From Ahniella affigens (GTDB lineage: Bacteria; Pseudomonadota; Gammaproteobacteria; Xanthomonadales; Ahniellaceae): a stretch of 64,000 nucleotides of DNA. The notes beneath the pieces were generated by a model, which did not search any database, had not been told where the DNA came from, and saw only the letters and a list, made by a program, of their open reading frames with translations. The stretch is from NCBI RefSeq assembly GCF_003015185.1, contig NZ_CP027860.1, positions 744,001 to 808,000 of the forward strand. Direction: 5' to 3'. Both the position numbers and the translations under genes were made by a program. Of the stretch, positions 1-7,684 are shown piece after piece (position 1 is the stretch's first letter; each line of letters begins with the position of its first letter).

Positions 1-77
1 ATGGAAGCCACTGCCAACGTCACCAACAGTTCGGTCAGACTGAACCCCGCTGACGCTACCTTGCTTGCTATTCGCAT
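1..77 (-). CDS. Type IV prepilin-like protein, 5' end only (cut by left window edge)
   Basis: Twenty-five codons are visible, starting at ATG 77-75 and running off the left edge. They read MRIASKVASAG followed by FSLTELLVTLAVAS, which is a prepilin signal: short basic leader, Gly at -1, Phe at +1, Glu at +5 and a hydrophobic N-terminal helix. Proteins with this signal are cleaved and methylated by a prepilin peptidase such as the PilD encoded at 9055-9921. A Shine-Dalgarno-like AGAGGA lies about 6 nt upstream of the ATG. The rest of the protein is outside the window, so it cannot be assigned to major pilin, minor pilin (FimT/PilW type) or type II pseudopilin. The frame stays open further upstream, but that part does not look pilin-like. 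Confidence 0.65.
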   Translation of the reverse strand, partial: MRIASKVASAGFSLTELLVTLAVAS

Positions 78-548
78 ACCTTGTCCTCTGCATCGGTCGT
101 CGCCGGAACACGCGTAGCCCGGCTTCTGATCCGATGGCCGACAGTATTTGCCATTGAAACGGGCAATCGCCGCGGGCCATCGAGCACTGTGCTGATAAAC
201 CAAGCGAAATTCCACCACCAAGCCCTGCGCCATGCAATCGAATCCGGCCGTTAGTGACGCGTAAGTCACAGTTTTTCCAAGGCAATCCGACGAGCGGTCG
301 AGGCCCTGGGGCGAGTGGAACGGGGCGATTTGGGCGATCGGTCGAAAATGTCCGACAAGCGGTTTGACCGATTTTGCTGCGGCGCGACGTGCGATTTTTT
401 CAAAACCGATGAAACTGCGGGTCCCCGGCCGGTCGGCCTGAGGGGAGGGCAAGCCCGCTGCAGGTTACTGCAGCGGGCTTTTTGATGGGCGGACCAATCT
501 CACGTCCCGCGTCGATTGGGAAGCCTCAGAGCGTCCCATCAGTTGCCT
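78..548. other. Intergenic region without a recognised gene
   Basis: This gap lies between the prepilin start and the stop of the reverse-strand propeller gene. I see no convincing coding frame and no tRNA. The only clear element is the forward-oriented hairpin plus T-run at 452-483, listed separately. The region could hold the prepilin promoter and, because of that hairpin, possibly a small forward transcript. Confidence 0.5.
452..483 (+). terminator. Rho-independent terminator, forward orientation
   Basis: AGCCCGCTGCAG, a short GTTA loop and CTGCAGCGGGCT form a perfect stem followed by TTTTT. The T-run is on the forward strand, so it would end forward transcription, although no forward gene is visible in the preceding 450 bp. 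On the reverse strand the hairpin is not followed by a T-run, so it is a poor terminator for the 549-3581 gene. Confidence 0.65.
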
Positions 549-3500
549 TCAGGGCGGATAACAGCTTGCCACCGGCGTTTCGGTATTCTCGAAACTGTTC
601 TGTGTCAGCCGATCATCCGGTCTGCACGCCGGCACCCCGACAAAGCGGATCGCGTTATCGGATGCGGGTCGGTAGTTGCCCAGTTCGGAGTTGCTCAAGG
701 ACAGCTGCCAGGTGCTTGCGCCCAACCGACGAACCCGGTTTGCCGGCAGCGTAAACCAGCCAATCGAATCCGAATCTCCGGGTACCGAGGGGCCAAAGTA
801 GCGGAACTCCCAGCCGTAGCCGCCATAGGTCTGGCCATGGAACGTGACGTTGACCGTCGCCTGCAGACAGTCCTGGATCTCGAACGTGTGCAGGGCGTCC
901 TGGCGATGGAACGTATCGCCGCTGATCGGTTCGATGTCCTCGCCATACTCGCCGAGCGGCTGGCGCTGTACGTCAACGGACTGGGTGCAGCCGACGCCGC
1001 CTGGGCCGGTCCCATTGACGACATCGACGGTTGAGGCGCCGCTCCCACCGCCACCGCCCCGGAGCGCGACGCCGATCGAACCGACATCACCCTGCAGTGC
1101 GTCGAGGGTCCCGTCGTTGTTGGAGTCACCATTGTTTGGGCCGCTATTTTCGACCGAATCCGGGATCCCATCATGGTCTGTATCCTGCAACAGGTTTAGC
1201 GACCAGACGCCATTGTCGGTCGCGACATGCAGGTAGGAGCCAACATGCGGATCGACCGCAATGGAATACGCTGACTCAGCCGGCAACCCGACGCTGATCG
1301 AGTACCAGTGTTGGCCACTATCATCGCTCCGAAACACGGCGCCCGGGTTCGCTTCAAAGCCGCTGCCTACGGCGTACATCAGACTCGGATTGCTCGGATC
1401 GATGGCCAAGCCGCGCAGATAGACGCTGTCATTGAGGCCGCGGTCGGTCTCGTCGAACGTCAAACCGCCGTCGGTGCTGACGTAGATCGTCGATCGACTC
1501 GAACTGGCAAAGTCCGTGGCAGCCAGAAACACCGTGTTCGGCTGCGTCGGATGAAAGGCGATGGCGGTGATGTCCAGGTAGGTGTTGTTCAGCCCATGCT
1601 TTTGGTCCAAGCCATTGGTGATATGGGTCCAGGTCGCACCGCGATCCGTGCTGCGGAATAAACCGCTGTGCAAATCTGCCGGGCTGTTGCCGCTGCCGGG
1701 ACTCGTATCGAGATACTCGGATCGGGTGCCGACCAGCAGCAGGTTCGCGTTGACGGGACTGACCGCCATGCTGATCGGCACGACTTTCTCGACAATTTCG
1801 GCATCGGCGGCACTGATCGGAAAGCCGGGGTTTTCGGACAGACTGACCCAGTTCGTGCCGCGGTTGTCGGATCGGATGATCTGGTGGGAAAAGCGATACT
1901 GGCCCGGAATGGGTTGCAGCAACTGACCTTCGGCCAGCGCATAGATCGTATTCAGCGGACCACTCACGCATGGGCCACTGACTGGCGGGCTCGTGCAGGA
2001 CCGTGGATCGAGTGCGATGGCCTGGACCGAGCCCAGATCGACATAGGTCTGCCCGGACACCACCGGCAGGTCGCCATCGATGTTGGCCCAGTTGGTGCCG
2101 TTATCGTCGCTTCGATACAAGCCGCCATTCTGATATGCGGTCTCGGCCACAGCCGGCTTACCGCCCGCGTAGATGGCGGTCGTTGCCTGGTCAGCAATGC
2201 CGGTGGTGGGGTCCAGCACCAGCGCGTTCAAGTCGGCGGCACGCAAGCCTTGGTTGGCGGGATACCAGGTTTCACCGCCGCCATCGTCCGTGGCATACAG
2301 CGCCGGTGACGAGGGCGACACGTTGTTCTGCGCCGCCATGAGCCGGCTGCTATAGCCGCCGCCCGGTCCGGGCACGGCATAGATCGGATGCGGATGGATC
2401 GCCACCTGCGTGATGCGGTTGCCGCCTGGATTCTGGTTGATCGCGCTGCTCCACGGTGGGTTCAGCGAGACATCGACCGGCGGACGGCGGAAAATTCCGG
2501 AGCCATCCGTGGTCGCGTAAAGAAACCCGCCAGAACTCGGAAATCCCGGACTTGCCGTCAATTGATTGACCGCCGCCGGAATCGGATTGCCGGACGCGGT
2601 GTAAGACGCGTTGGGGGTCAGACCCTGGGAGAAGTGGACGACGTCGTAGCTCGGCGATGGCGTCGCGCTGTACAGCACTGCAAAAACGCCGTCGGCGCGT
2701 CCGGCATAGGCCTTGTCAGCCAATCCTGGCACCGGGAACACCGTGCTCGCAGCTAAGCGCTGTGGAAACGGGCTGCCGTATTCGATCTCAGTCCAGGTCA
2801 AGCCGTCGTCGGTGCTATGGAGGAGGTAGTAGTCAACCACCGCCCAAACTGTTTGGCCGGCGCCGAACGCGATGGCCTGCACGCCAGGCGTGTAGCCGCG
2901 CGCAATGGAGACATCGTGCACCGCCGAGAAGTGTTTGCCGCCATCCGTGCTCCGCCAGATCGAGGCATGCAGCGCGCTCGAGTTCCCCATGCCCACCAGC
3001 ACGTTCAAGGGGTCGTTATCCTGAAACGCAATCGCGGTCACGTACTCATCGCCCGGCAAGCCATTGCCGATCCGCTCGAACTGGTTGCCGCAATCGGTGG
3101 TGCGCCACAGCATGGGCTCGTTCAGAAATCGCTGCGTGCCCGTGCTGAGCAGGAAGGTGCAGCTGCTGCCCGGCTGATCCACCGCCATACCGGGAATGAT
3201 CTCGTCGGGTAGATCGCCGTCGTAGATTTCCCAGGTCTGCGCGCCGTTGAATGTCCGATATTTGCGGCCGGACGAATCGGCGGTGAACAGGTGATCGGGG
3301 GCTTCGGCATCGAGCATCAACGGCAGCGGATAGATGCTGTTCGCGACAATGCCATTGCTGGCCTGAGTGAACGTGGTGCCGCCATCGATGGATTTGAAGA
3401 CGTTGCCGGCGGTGCTTGCGTACAAGATGTTCGCATTGCCCGGGTGGGGCAGCAGCACGTTGACGGTGCCCCCTTTGGGGCCGCTGCTGGTCCAGACGCC

Positions 3501-3581
3501 ATCGCCAGCATCGACTTCGGCAGCGCCGCCCACGCACAGCGTCGCGGCAAGAATCCAGGTCAGTCGTTTGTGTCGCTGCAT
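549..3581 (-). CDS. Secreted Asp-box (BNR) beta-propeller protein with C-terminal choice-of-anchor U-type region
   Basis: The product is 1010 aa. I chose ATG 3581 because GGGAGA lies 9 nt upstream and a signal peptide follows directly (MQRHKRLTWILAATLC, then an Ala-rich cleavage region). The frame stays open upstream, but that part is low-complexity and not signal-like. About nine Asp-box motifs of the S-x-D-x-G-x-T-[FW] kind are spread over the protein (SIDGGTTF, STDGGKHF, STDDGLTW, SDDNGTNW, STDRGATW, STDGGLTF, SDDSGQHW), typical of sialidase-like or VPS10-like propellers. Near the C-terminus DTDHDGIPDSVE plus NNGDSNNDGTLDALQ is the thrombospondin-3-like calcium-binding lead-in of choice-of-anchor U domains. 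No catalytic sialidase triad could be identified. It is likely exported or surface associated, with unknown ligand. Confidence 0.8.
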   Translation of the reverse strand: MQRHKRLTWILAATLCVGGAAEVDAGDGVWTSSGPKGGTVNVLLPHPGNANILYASTAGNVFKSIDGGTTFTQASNGIVANSIYPLPLMLDAEAPDHLFTADSSGRKYRTFNGAQTWEIYDGDLPDEIIPGMAVDQPGSSCTFLLSTGTQRFLNEPMLWRTTDCGNQFERIGNGLPGDEYVTAIAFQDNDPLNVLVGMGNSSALHASIWRSTDGGKHFSAVHDVSIARGYTPGVQAIAFGAGQTVWAVVDYYLLHSTDDGLTWTEIEYGSPFPQRLAASTVFPVPGLADKAYAGRADGVFAVLYSATPSPSYDVVHFSQGLTPNASYTASGNPIPAAVNQLTASPGFPSSGGFLYATTDGSGIFRRPPVDVSLNPPWSSAINQNPGGNRITQVAIHPHPIYAVPGPGGGYSSRLMAAQNNVSPSSPALYATDDGGGETWYPANQGLRAADLNALVLDPTTGIADQATTAIYAGGKPAVAETAYQNGGLYRSDDNGTNWANIDGDLPVVSGQTYVDLGSVQAIALDPRSCTSPPVSGPCVSGPLNTIYALAEGQLLQPIPGQYRFSHQIIRSDNRGTNWVSLSENPGFPISAADAEIVEKVVPISMAVSPVNANLLLVGTRSEYLDTSPGSGNSPADLHSGLFRSTDRGATWTHITNGLDQKHGLNNTYLDITAIAFHPTQPNTVFLAATDFASSSRSTIYVSTDGGLTFDETDRGLNDSVYLRGLAIDPSNPSLMYAVGSGFEANPGAVFRSDDSGQHWYSISVGLPAESAYSIAVDPHVGSYLHVATDNGVWSLNLLQDTDHDGIPDSVENSGPNNGDSNNDGTLDALQGDVGSIGVALRGGGGGSGASTVDVVNGTGPGGVGCTQSVDVQRQPLGEYGEDIEPISGDTFHRQDALHTFEIQDCLQATVNVTFHGQTYGGYGWEFRYFGPSVPGDSDSIGWFTLPANRVRRLGASTWQLSLSNSELGNYRPASDNAIRFVGVPACRPDDRLTQNSFENTETPVASCYPP

Positions 3582-3920
3582 GATGCTACTTCTCCCACAG
3601 AATGAACCTGAATGCCAAGGCGCTCGGCACGGGCCGTCGTCGCGCTGTGCTTGAACAACCTCAAGACGCCACGCCAAGACAAACGTTCTCACCCCTTGAA
3701 TCGCACTGGCTATTGCCGATCTGGCAATGCTCAGCGTTCCCGCACACTGGAGCATAACGCCGAAACCATCCGTGAAGGGCCAGACTTGGTCGGTTCCGGT
3801 CGGCCGGGTCCTGCGCGCGTTGACGATGAGACGGGTTCGGCGTCTAGCAGGATGCCATTGGCCGCCAGATCGACGCGACGAGCCTGTTACCATCCCGGCT
3901 TCATGCCAAGGGAGGGACGC
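3582..3920. promoter_or_regulatory. Divergent promoter region between propeller gene and cstA
   Basis: These 339 bp separate two divergently transcribed genes and must contain both promoters. I could not fix -35/-10 boxes. A perfect short palindrome, ATTGCC-N5-GGCAAT (3712-3728), sits about 190 bp upstream of cstA and is a candidate operator. No gene is seen here. Confidence 0.3.
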
Positions 3921-5963
3921 ATGCAGCGCATTCTGAAACAACTGGGTTGGTTGGCACTGGCGGTGCTTGGAGCTGGCACGTTGGGGGTGATCGCACTCAA
4001 TCAAGGTGAACAGATCAATGCGCTCTGGCTGCTGACTGCGGCGGTCTGCGTGTACTTGATCGGCTATCGGTTCTACGCGCAGTTTGTCGCGAGCCGGGTT
4101 CTTGGCGTGGACCCCAGTCGGCGCACGCCGGCGCATGTCCGGGAGGACGGCCTTGATTATGTGCCGACGCATGGTGGCGTCTTGTTCGGTCATCATTTCG
4201 CCGCGATTGCCGGCGCCGGGCCGCTGATTGGGCCAGTCCTGGCCATGCAGATGGGCTACCTGCCGGGCACACTCTGGATTCTCGTTGGCGCCGTGATCGG
4301 CGGCTGCGTGCAGGACATGATCGTGCTGTTTCTGTCGACGCGCCGCGGCGCGCGCTCATTGGGCGACATGATGCGTCTGGAACTCGGCAGTGGGGTGGGG
4401 CTGCTCGCGCAGATCGGTATTCTGACGATCATGGTGATTCTGCTCGCGGTGCTGGGGCTCGTGGTCGTCAAGGCACTCGCCCACAGCCCCTGGGGTACGT
4501 TCACGGTGGCGGCAACCATCCCGATCGCGTTCTTCATGGGCATCTACATGCGTGTGCTCAGGCCCGGCAAGATCGGTGAAGGCACCATCATCGGTTTGAT
4601 TCTGCTTGTATTGTCGATCGCTTTGGGCGGCCGGATTGCCGCTGACCCCGAGTGGGGGCCGGTCTTCACGCTCGAAGGCCCCACGCTGGCGTGGTCTTTG
4701 ATCATTTATGGCTTTGCCGCGTCGGTCCTGCCGGTCTGGCTGTTGCTCGCCCCGCGCGATTACCTCAGCACCTTCCTGAAAATCGGCACGGTTCTGTTAC
4801 TCGCCGTCGGAATTGTGCTGACGCAACCAGAACTGAAGATGCCGGCGCTGACGCGCTTCATCGATGGCACCGGCCCGGTGTTTGCCGGCTCACTGTTCCC
4901 GTTCTTGTTCATCACGATTGCATGCGGTGCGATCAGTGGATTTCATGCGTTGATCAGCTCGGGCACGACGCCGAAAATGCTGGCCACAGAAGCACATATT
5001 CCCGGGATCGGCTACGGCGCGATGCTCTGTGAGTCTTTTGTGGCAATCATGGCGCTGATTGCCGCGGCAGCGTTGGAGCCTGGCCTCTACTTCGCCATGA
5101 ACAGCCCCGCCGCGCTCATTGGCACCACCCCCGATACCGCCGCGGCGGCGATTTCTGCCTGGGGGTTCCAGATCACGCCGGACATGTTGACGCAGACGGC
5201 GAAGGATGTCGGTGAGACCACGGTGCTGTCGCGAACGGGCGGCGCACCGACTCTCGCCGTGGCCATGGCGCAGGTGTTTGCGGGGTTCCTGGGCGGGCCA
5301 GGCATGATGGCCTTCTGGTACCACTTTGCCATTCTGTTCGAGGCATTGTTCATTCTGACGACGTTGGACGCAGGCACCCGGGTTGGGCGCTTCATGATCC
5401 AGGACCTGCTGGGTCGCGTCGCCCCGAGCCTCGGTCATACCGGCTCGTGGGCGGGCAATCTGTTGGCCACCGCGCTCTGCGTCGGCGGCTGGGGGTACTT
5501 CCTGTATCAGGGGGTGCGTGACCCATTGGGTGGGATCAACAGCCTGTGGCCGTTGTTCGGCATCGCCAATCAGATGCTGGCGGCCATGGCCATGGTGCTC
5601 GTCACCGTCGTCCTGCTGAAGATGAAGCGGGAGCGTTATGTCTGGGTTGGCCTGGTGCCGCTGGTCTGGCTCCTGGTCTGCACGATGACCGCTGGCTGGC
5701 AAAAGCTGTTCCATGACGACGTACGGATCGGCTTTTTGAGCCATGCGGACAAGTTCAGCGCCGCATTGGTCAAGGGCGAAGTACTCGCCCCGGCGCAGTC
5801 CGCGCAGCAGATGCAGCAAATCATCTTCAACGACTACGTCAACGCCAGCCTCTGCGCTCTGTTCATGACGTTGCTCGCGGCCGTCGTCATCTTGGGGGCG
5901 CGCGCCGGCTGGACCGCCTGGAAAGCCAATCACCCAAGTACCCGGGAGGAAGCATGGGCCTGA
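3921..5963 (+). CDS. cstA: Carbon starvation protein A, pyruvate/peptide transporter
   Basis: The product is 680 aa, close to the usual ~700 aa of CstA. ATG 3921 is preceded by GGAGGGA at 3911-3917 and begins a membrane protein with many hydrophobic segments throughout. Family hallmarks include the N-terminal block around TPAHVREDGLDYVPT, followed by HHFAAIAGAGPLIGP and the ISSGTTPKM loop. CstA family members import pyruvate and/or peptides during carbon limitation. The small gene at 5954 overlaps its 3' end by 10 bp, the usual cstA-ybdD/yjiX arrangement. Expression in relatives responds to carbon starvation, but no CRP-like site was identified here. Identification is secure; substrate is inferred from the family. 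Confidence 0.93.
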   Translation: MQRILKQLGWLALAVLGAGTLGVIALNQGEQINALWLLTAAVCVYLIGYRFYAQFVASRVLGVDPSRRTPAHVREDGLDYVPTHGGVLFGHHFAAIAGAGPLIGPVLAMQMGYLPGTLWILVGAVIGGCVQDMIVLFLSTRRGARSLGDMMRLELGSGVGLLAQIGILTIMVILLAVLGLVVVKALAHSPWGTFTVAATIPIAFFMGIYMRVLRPGKIGEGTIIGLILLVLSIALGGRIAADPEWGPVFTLEGPTLAWSLIIYGFAASVLPVWLLLAPRDYLSTFLKIGTVLLLAVGIVLTQPELKMPALTRFIDGTGPVFAGSLFPFLFITIACGAISGFHALISSGTTPKMLATEAHIPGIGYGAMLCESFVAIMALIAAAALEPGLYFAMNSPAALIGTTPDTAAAAISAWGFQITPDMLTQTAKDVGETTVLSRTGGAPTLAVAMAQVFAGFLGGPGMMAFWYHFAILFEALFILTTLDAGTRVGRFMIQDLLGRVAPSLGHTGSWAGNLLATALCVGGWGYFLYQGVRDPLGGINSLWPLFGIANQMLAAMAMVLVTVVLLKMKRERYVWVGLVPLVWLLVCTMTAGWQKLFHDDVRIGFLSHADKFSAALVKGEVLAPAQSAQQMQQIIFNDYVNASLCALFMTLLAAVVILGARAGWTAWKANHPSTREEAWA

Positions 5964-6136
5964 TCCCACGGATCCTGGAAACGCTCCGTTTGATGATCGG
6001 GCTGCCCGACTATCAGCGCTACGTGGCCCATTGTCAGGCGCACCATCCGGATCGGCCCGTGCTGAGCGAAGCGGCGTTCATTGCCGAACGGCAGAAGGCC
6101 CGCTACGGCGGGTCCGGAAACACGCGTTGTTGTTGA
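5954..6136 (+). CDS. YbdD/YjiX (DUF466) family small protein
   Basis: The product is 60 aa. It starts within the 3' end of cstA, with GGAGGA just upstream of ATG 5954, indicating translational coupling. The sequence pattern LRLMIGLPDYQRYVAH, then HHPDRPVLSEAAFI and RQKARYGG, is characteristic of the YbdD/YjiX family that almost always follows cstA-type transporter genes. These proteins are needed with BtsT/CstA for pyruvate uptake in Escherichia coli. The C-terminus ends in an unusual CC pair. It probably acts at the cytoplasmic face of the transporter. Confidence 0.9.
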   Translation: MGLIPRILETLRLMIGLPDYQRYVAHCQAHHPDRPVLSEAAFIAERQKARYGGSGNTRCC

Positions 6137-6631
6137 GCGCCGACGCATCCGGTTGATCTGGCAGCAATGCGCTGACGATTCCGTGCCGACAAACACATCG
6201 GGCGTCCACCTTGCGGCGGATGCCGAGCTGGCAGTCTGAGGCCAATTATCCCCGTGCCCAGAAGGCAACTCGTTGATCGGAAACAGGTGTTTGCACTGAT
6301 TGCGCCGATAGAGCAGTGTCTTGCGAGGCAACCATGACCAATGTCACCGGTTACCTCTTGCGCTCAAAAGTGTGCGCTGGGTCGCAAAATGTGACGGCCT
6401 GTAACCGTAAAGTTTGGCCATCGTTCTCGACAGCCGGCCAGAACGACTCACTGCCCCCCCAATCAAGTGAGCGCTTGGCCCCCATCGATCATTCGTTCTG
6501 GCCGGACTGTCGCCTCCCCACTCTGACCGCTCTATCCTTGCCGCAATTGGCTCTGGGTACGCCGCCATGCTTGACCGCTGGCCGGCCATCAGGGAAGCTC
6601 AGATGTCCAGAAGCCAGACGCGACCGGATCG
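6137..6631. other. Intergenic region with a 13-bp inverted repeat
   Basis: No gene is recognised in these 495 bp between ybdD and the cyclic-nucleotide-binding protein gene. A perfect inverted repeat, CCGGCCAGAACGA (6434-6446) and TCGTTCTGGCCGG (6493-6505), is separated by 46 nt. It lies 127-198 bp upstream of the next start codon, so it could be a two-half-site operator or a leader RNA stem. Short open frames here lack coding character. Confidence 0.45.
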
Positions 6632-7666
6632 ATGGTCAACATCAGCCTTTTCAAGAACTTCGTGCCTTTGGGATCCTTGCTGCCGACCGATCGGGTCGAG
6701 TTGGCCAAGCACGCGCGGATTGGCAGCTACCAAGTGGGTCAGGTGCTGTTCTCCCGTGGCGAAACCGCGAAAACCGTCGTCTATCTGATCAGCGGCGACG
6801 TTGAACTGTTTGACGGGGCGCAGAGTCGGATGGTGCGCGCCGACAGCGTCGAGGCGCGACAACCGCTGGCGCAGGGCGCTCGCCGGCTCGCAACCGGTAC
6901 CTGCATCAAACCGGCGCAGGTGCTGCTGGTCGACCGTGAGCATCTTGACCTGATTCTCACGTGGTCGCAGACAGGCGGGGTCGAAGTCGTGGACCTCGCG
7001 CATCGGCGCGAACCCGAAGAAGACCCACAGGACTGGATGACGGCGCTGTTGCAGAATCAGGCATTCCACCGGATTCCACCGGGCAATATCGCCCAGTTGT
7101 TTGCCTGTATGAAGGATGCCAGCTACCGTGCTGGCGAGATCGTCATCCAACAAGGGGACCGCGGCGACGCGTACTTCATCCTGACCGAAGGCCGGGTCCA
7201 GGTCGTGAAGCAAAGCGCCAACGGCCTAGAAGAAACCGAGCTGAATGTGCTTGGCGTCGGCCGGTGCTTCGGCGAAGAGGCCTTGTTGTCTGGCAATCCG
7301 CGCAATGCCACCGTGCGCGCGCTGACCGAGGTCAAGGTCATGAAAATCGATGGTAAGGATTTCGAGCGCCTGTTGAAGGCTCCGGTGCTGACGGAGATGG
7401 TGCTTGAGGACTGGAACGATTCGATGCAGCTGATTGACGTTCGGCTGCCCGAGGAGTTTCAGGCAGGACATTTGCCCGAGGCATTGAATCTGCCTTTGGC
7501 GCATTTGCGGGAGCGGGCGGTCGAGCTCGATGCCCATCGCGCGGTCGCGGTGTACTGTGACACCGGCGCGCGCAGTGCATCGGCGACCTATCTGCTGTGT
7601 GAGCGCGGCTTTGATGCGCGCTTGATCGCCGGCGGTGTGTCTGGCGAGTGGTTGAAATCACATTGA
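6632..7666 (+). CDS. Double cyclic-nucleotide-binding domain protein with C-terminal rhodanese domain
   Basis: The product is 344 aa and soluble, with no signal peptide. Residues ~8-105 form a degenerate first cyclic-nucleotide-binding (CNB) fold. Residues ~148-265 form a second that carries a recognisable phosphate-binding cassette (FGEEALLSGNPRNATVRA), including the Arg expected to contact cyclic-nucleotide phosphate. Residues ~270-344 are a rhodanese domain with catalytic Cys in VYCDTGARSA and the GGVSGEW end. Fused CNB-rhodanese proteins occur in several proteobacteria, but their role is poorly known; a sulfur-transfer or persulfide-sensing output is possible. It is followed 18 bp later by ppnN, so the two are probably co-transcribed. 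The start ATG has only a weak ribosome-binding site. Confidence 0.82.
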   Translation: MVNISLFKNFVPLGSLLPTDRVELAKHARIGSYQVGQVLFSRGETAKTVVYLISGDVELFDGAQSRMVRADSVEARQPLAQGARRLATGTCIKPAQVLLVDREHLDLILTWSQTGGVEVVDLAHRREPEEDPQDWMTALLQNQAFHRIPPGNIAQLFACMKDASYRAGEIVIQQGDRGDAYFILTEGRVQVVKQSANGLEETELNVLGVGRCFGEEALLSGNPRNATVRALTEVKVMKIDGKDFERLLKAPVLTEMVLEDWNDSMQLIDVRLPEEFQAGHLPEALNLPLAHLRERAVELDAHRAVAVYCDTGARSASATYLLCERGFDARLIAGGVSGEWLKSH

Positions 7667-7684
7667 ACGAGACAAGAATAAGCA

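Noticed and set aside
3612-3920. N-terminal extension of CstA (open frame from 3612)
   Set aside because: GGAGGGA directly precedes ATG 3921 and family length fits that start; the upstream part is not membrane-like.
3582-4196. Longer start for the propeller protein (open frame to 4196)
   Set aside because: The extra residues are low-complexity, overlap the cstA promoter and precede a clear ribosome-binding site and signal peptide at 3581.
4890-5969. Long reverse-strand open frame of ~359 codons opposite cstA
   Set aside because: It is antisense to a secure gene, lacks a ribosome-binding site and has shadow-like composition (Arg/His/Gln-rich).
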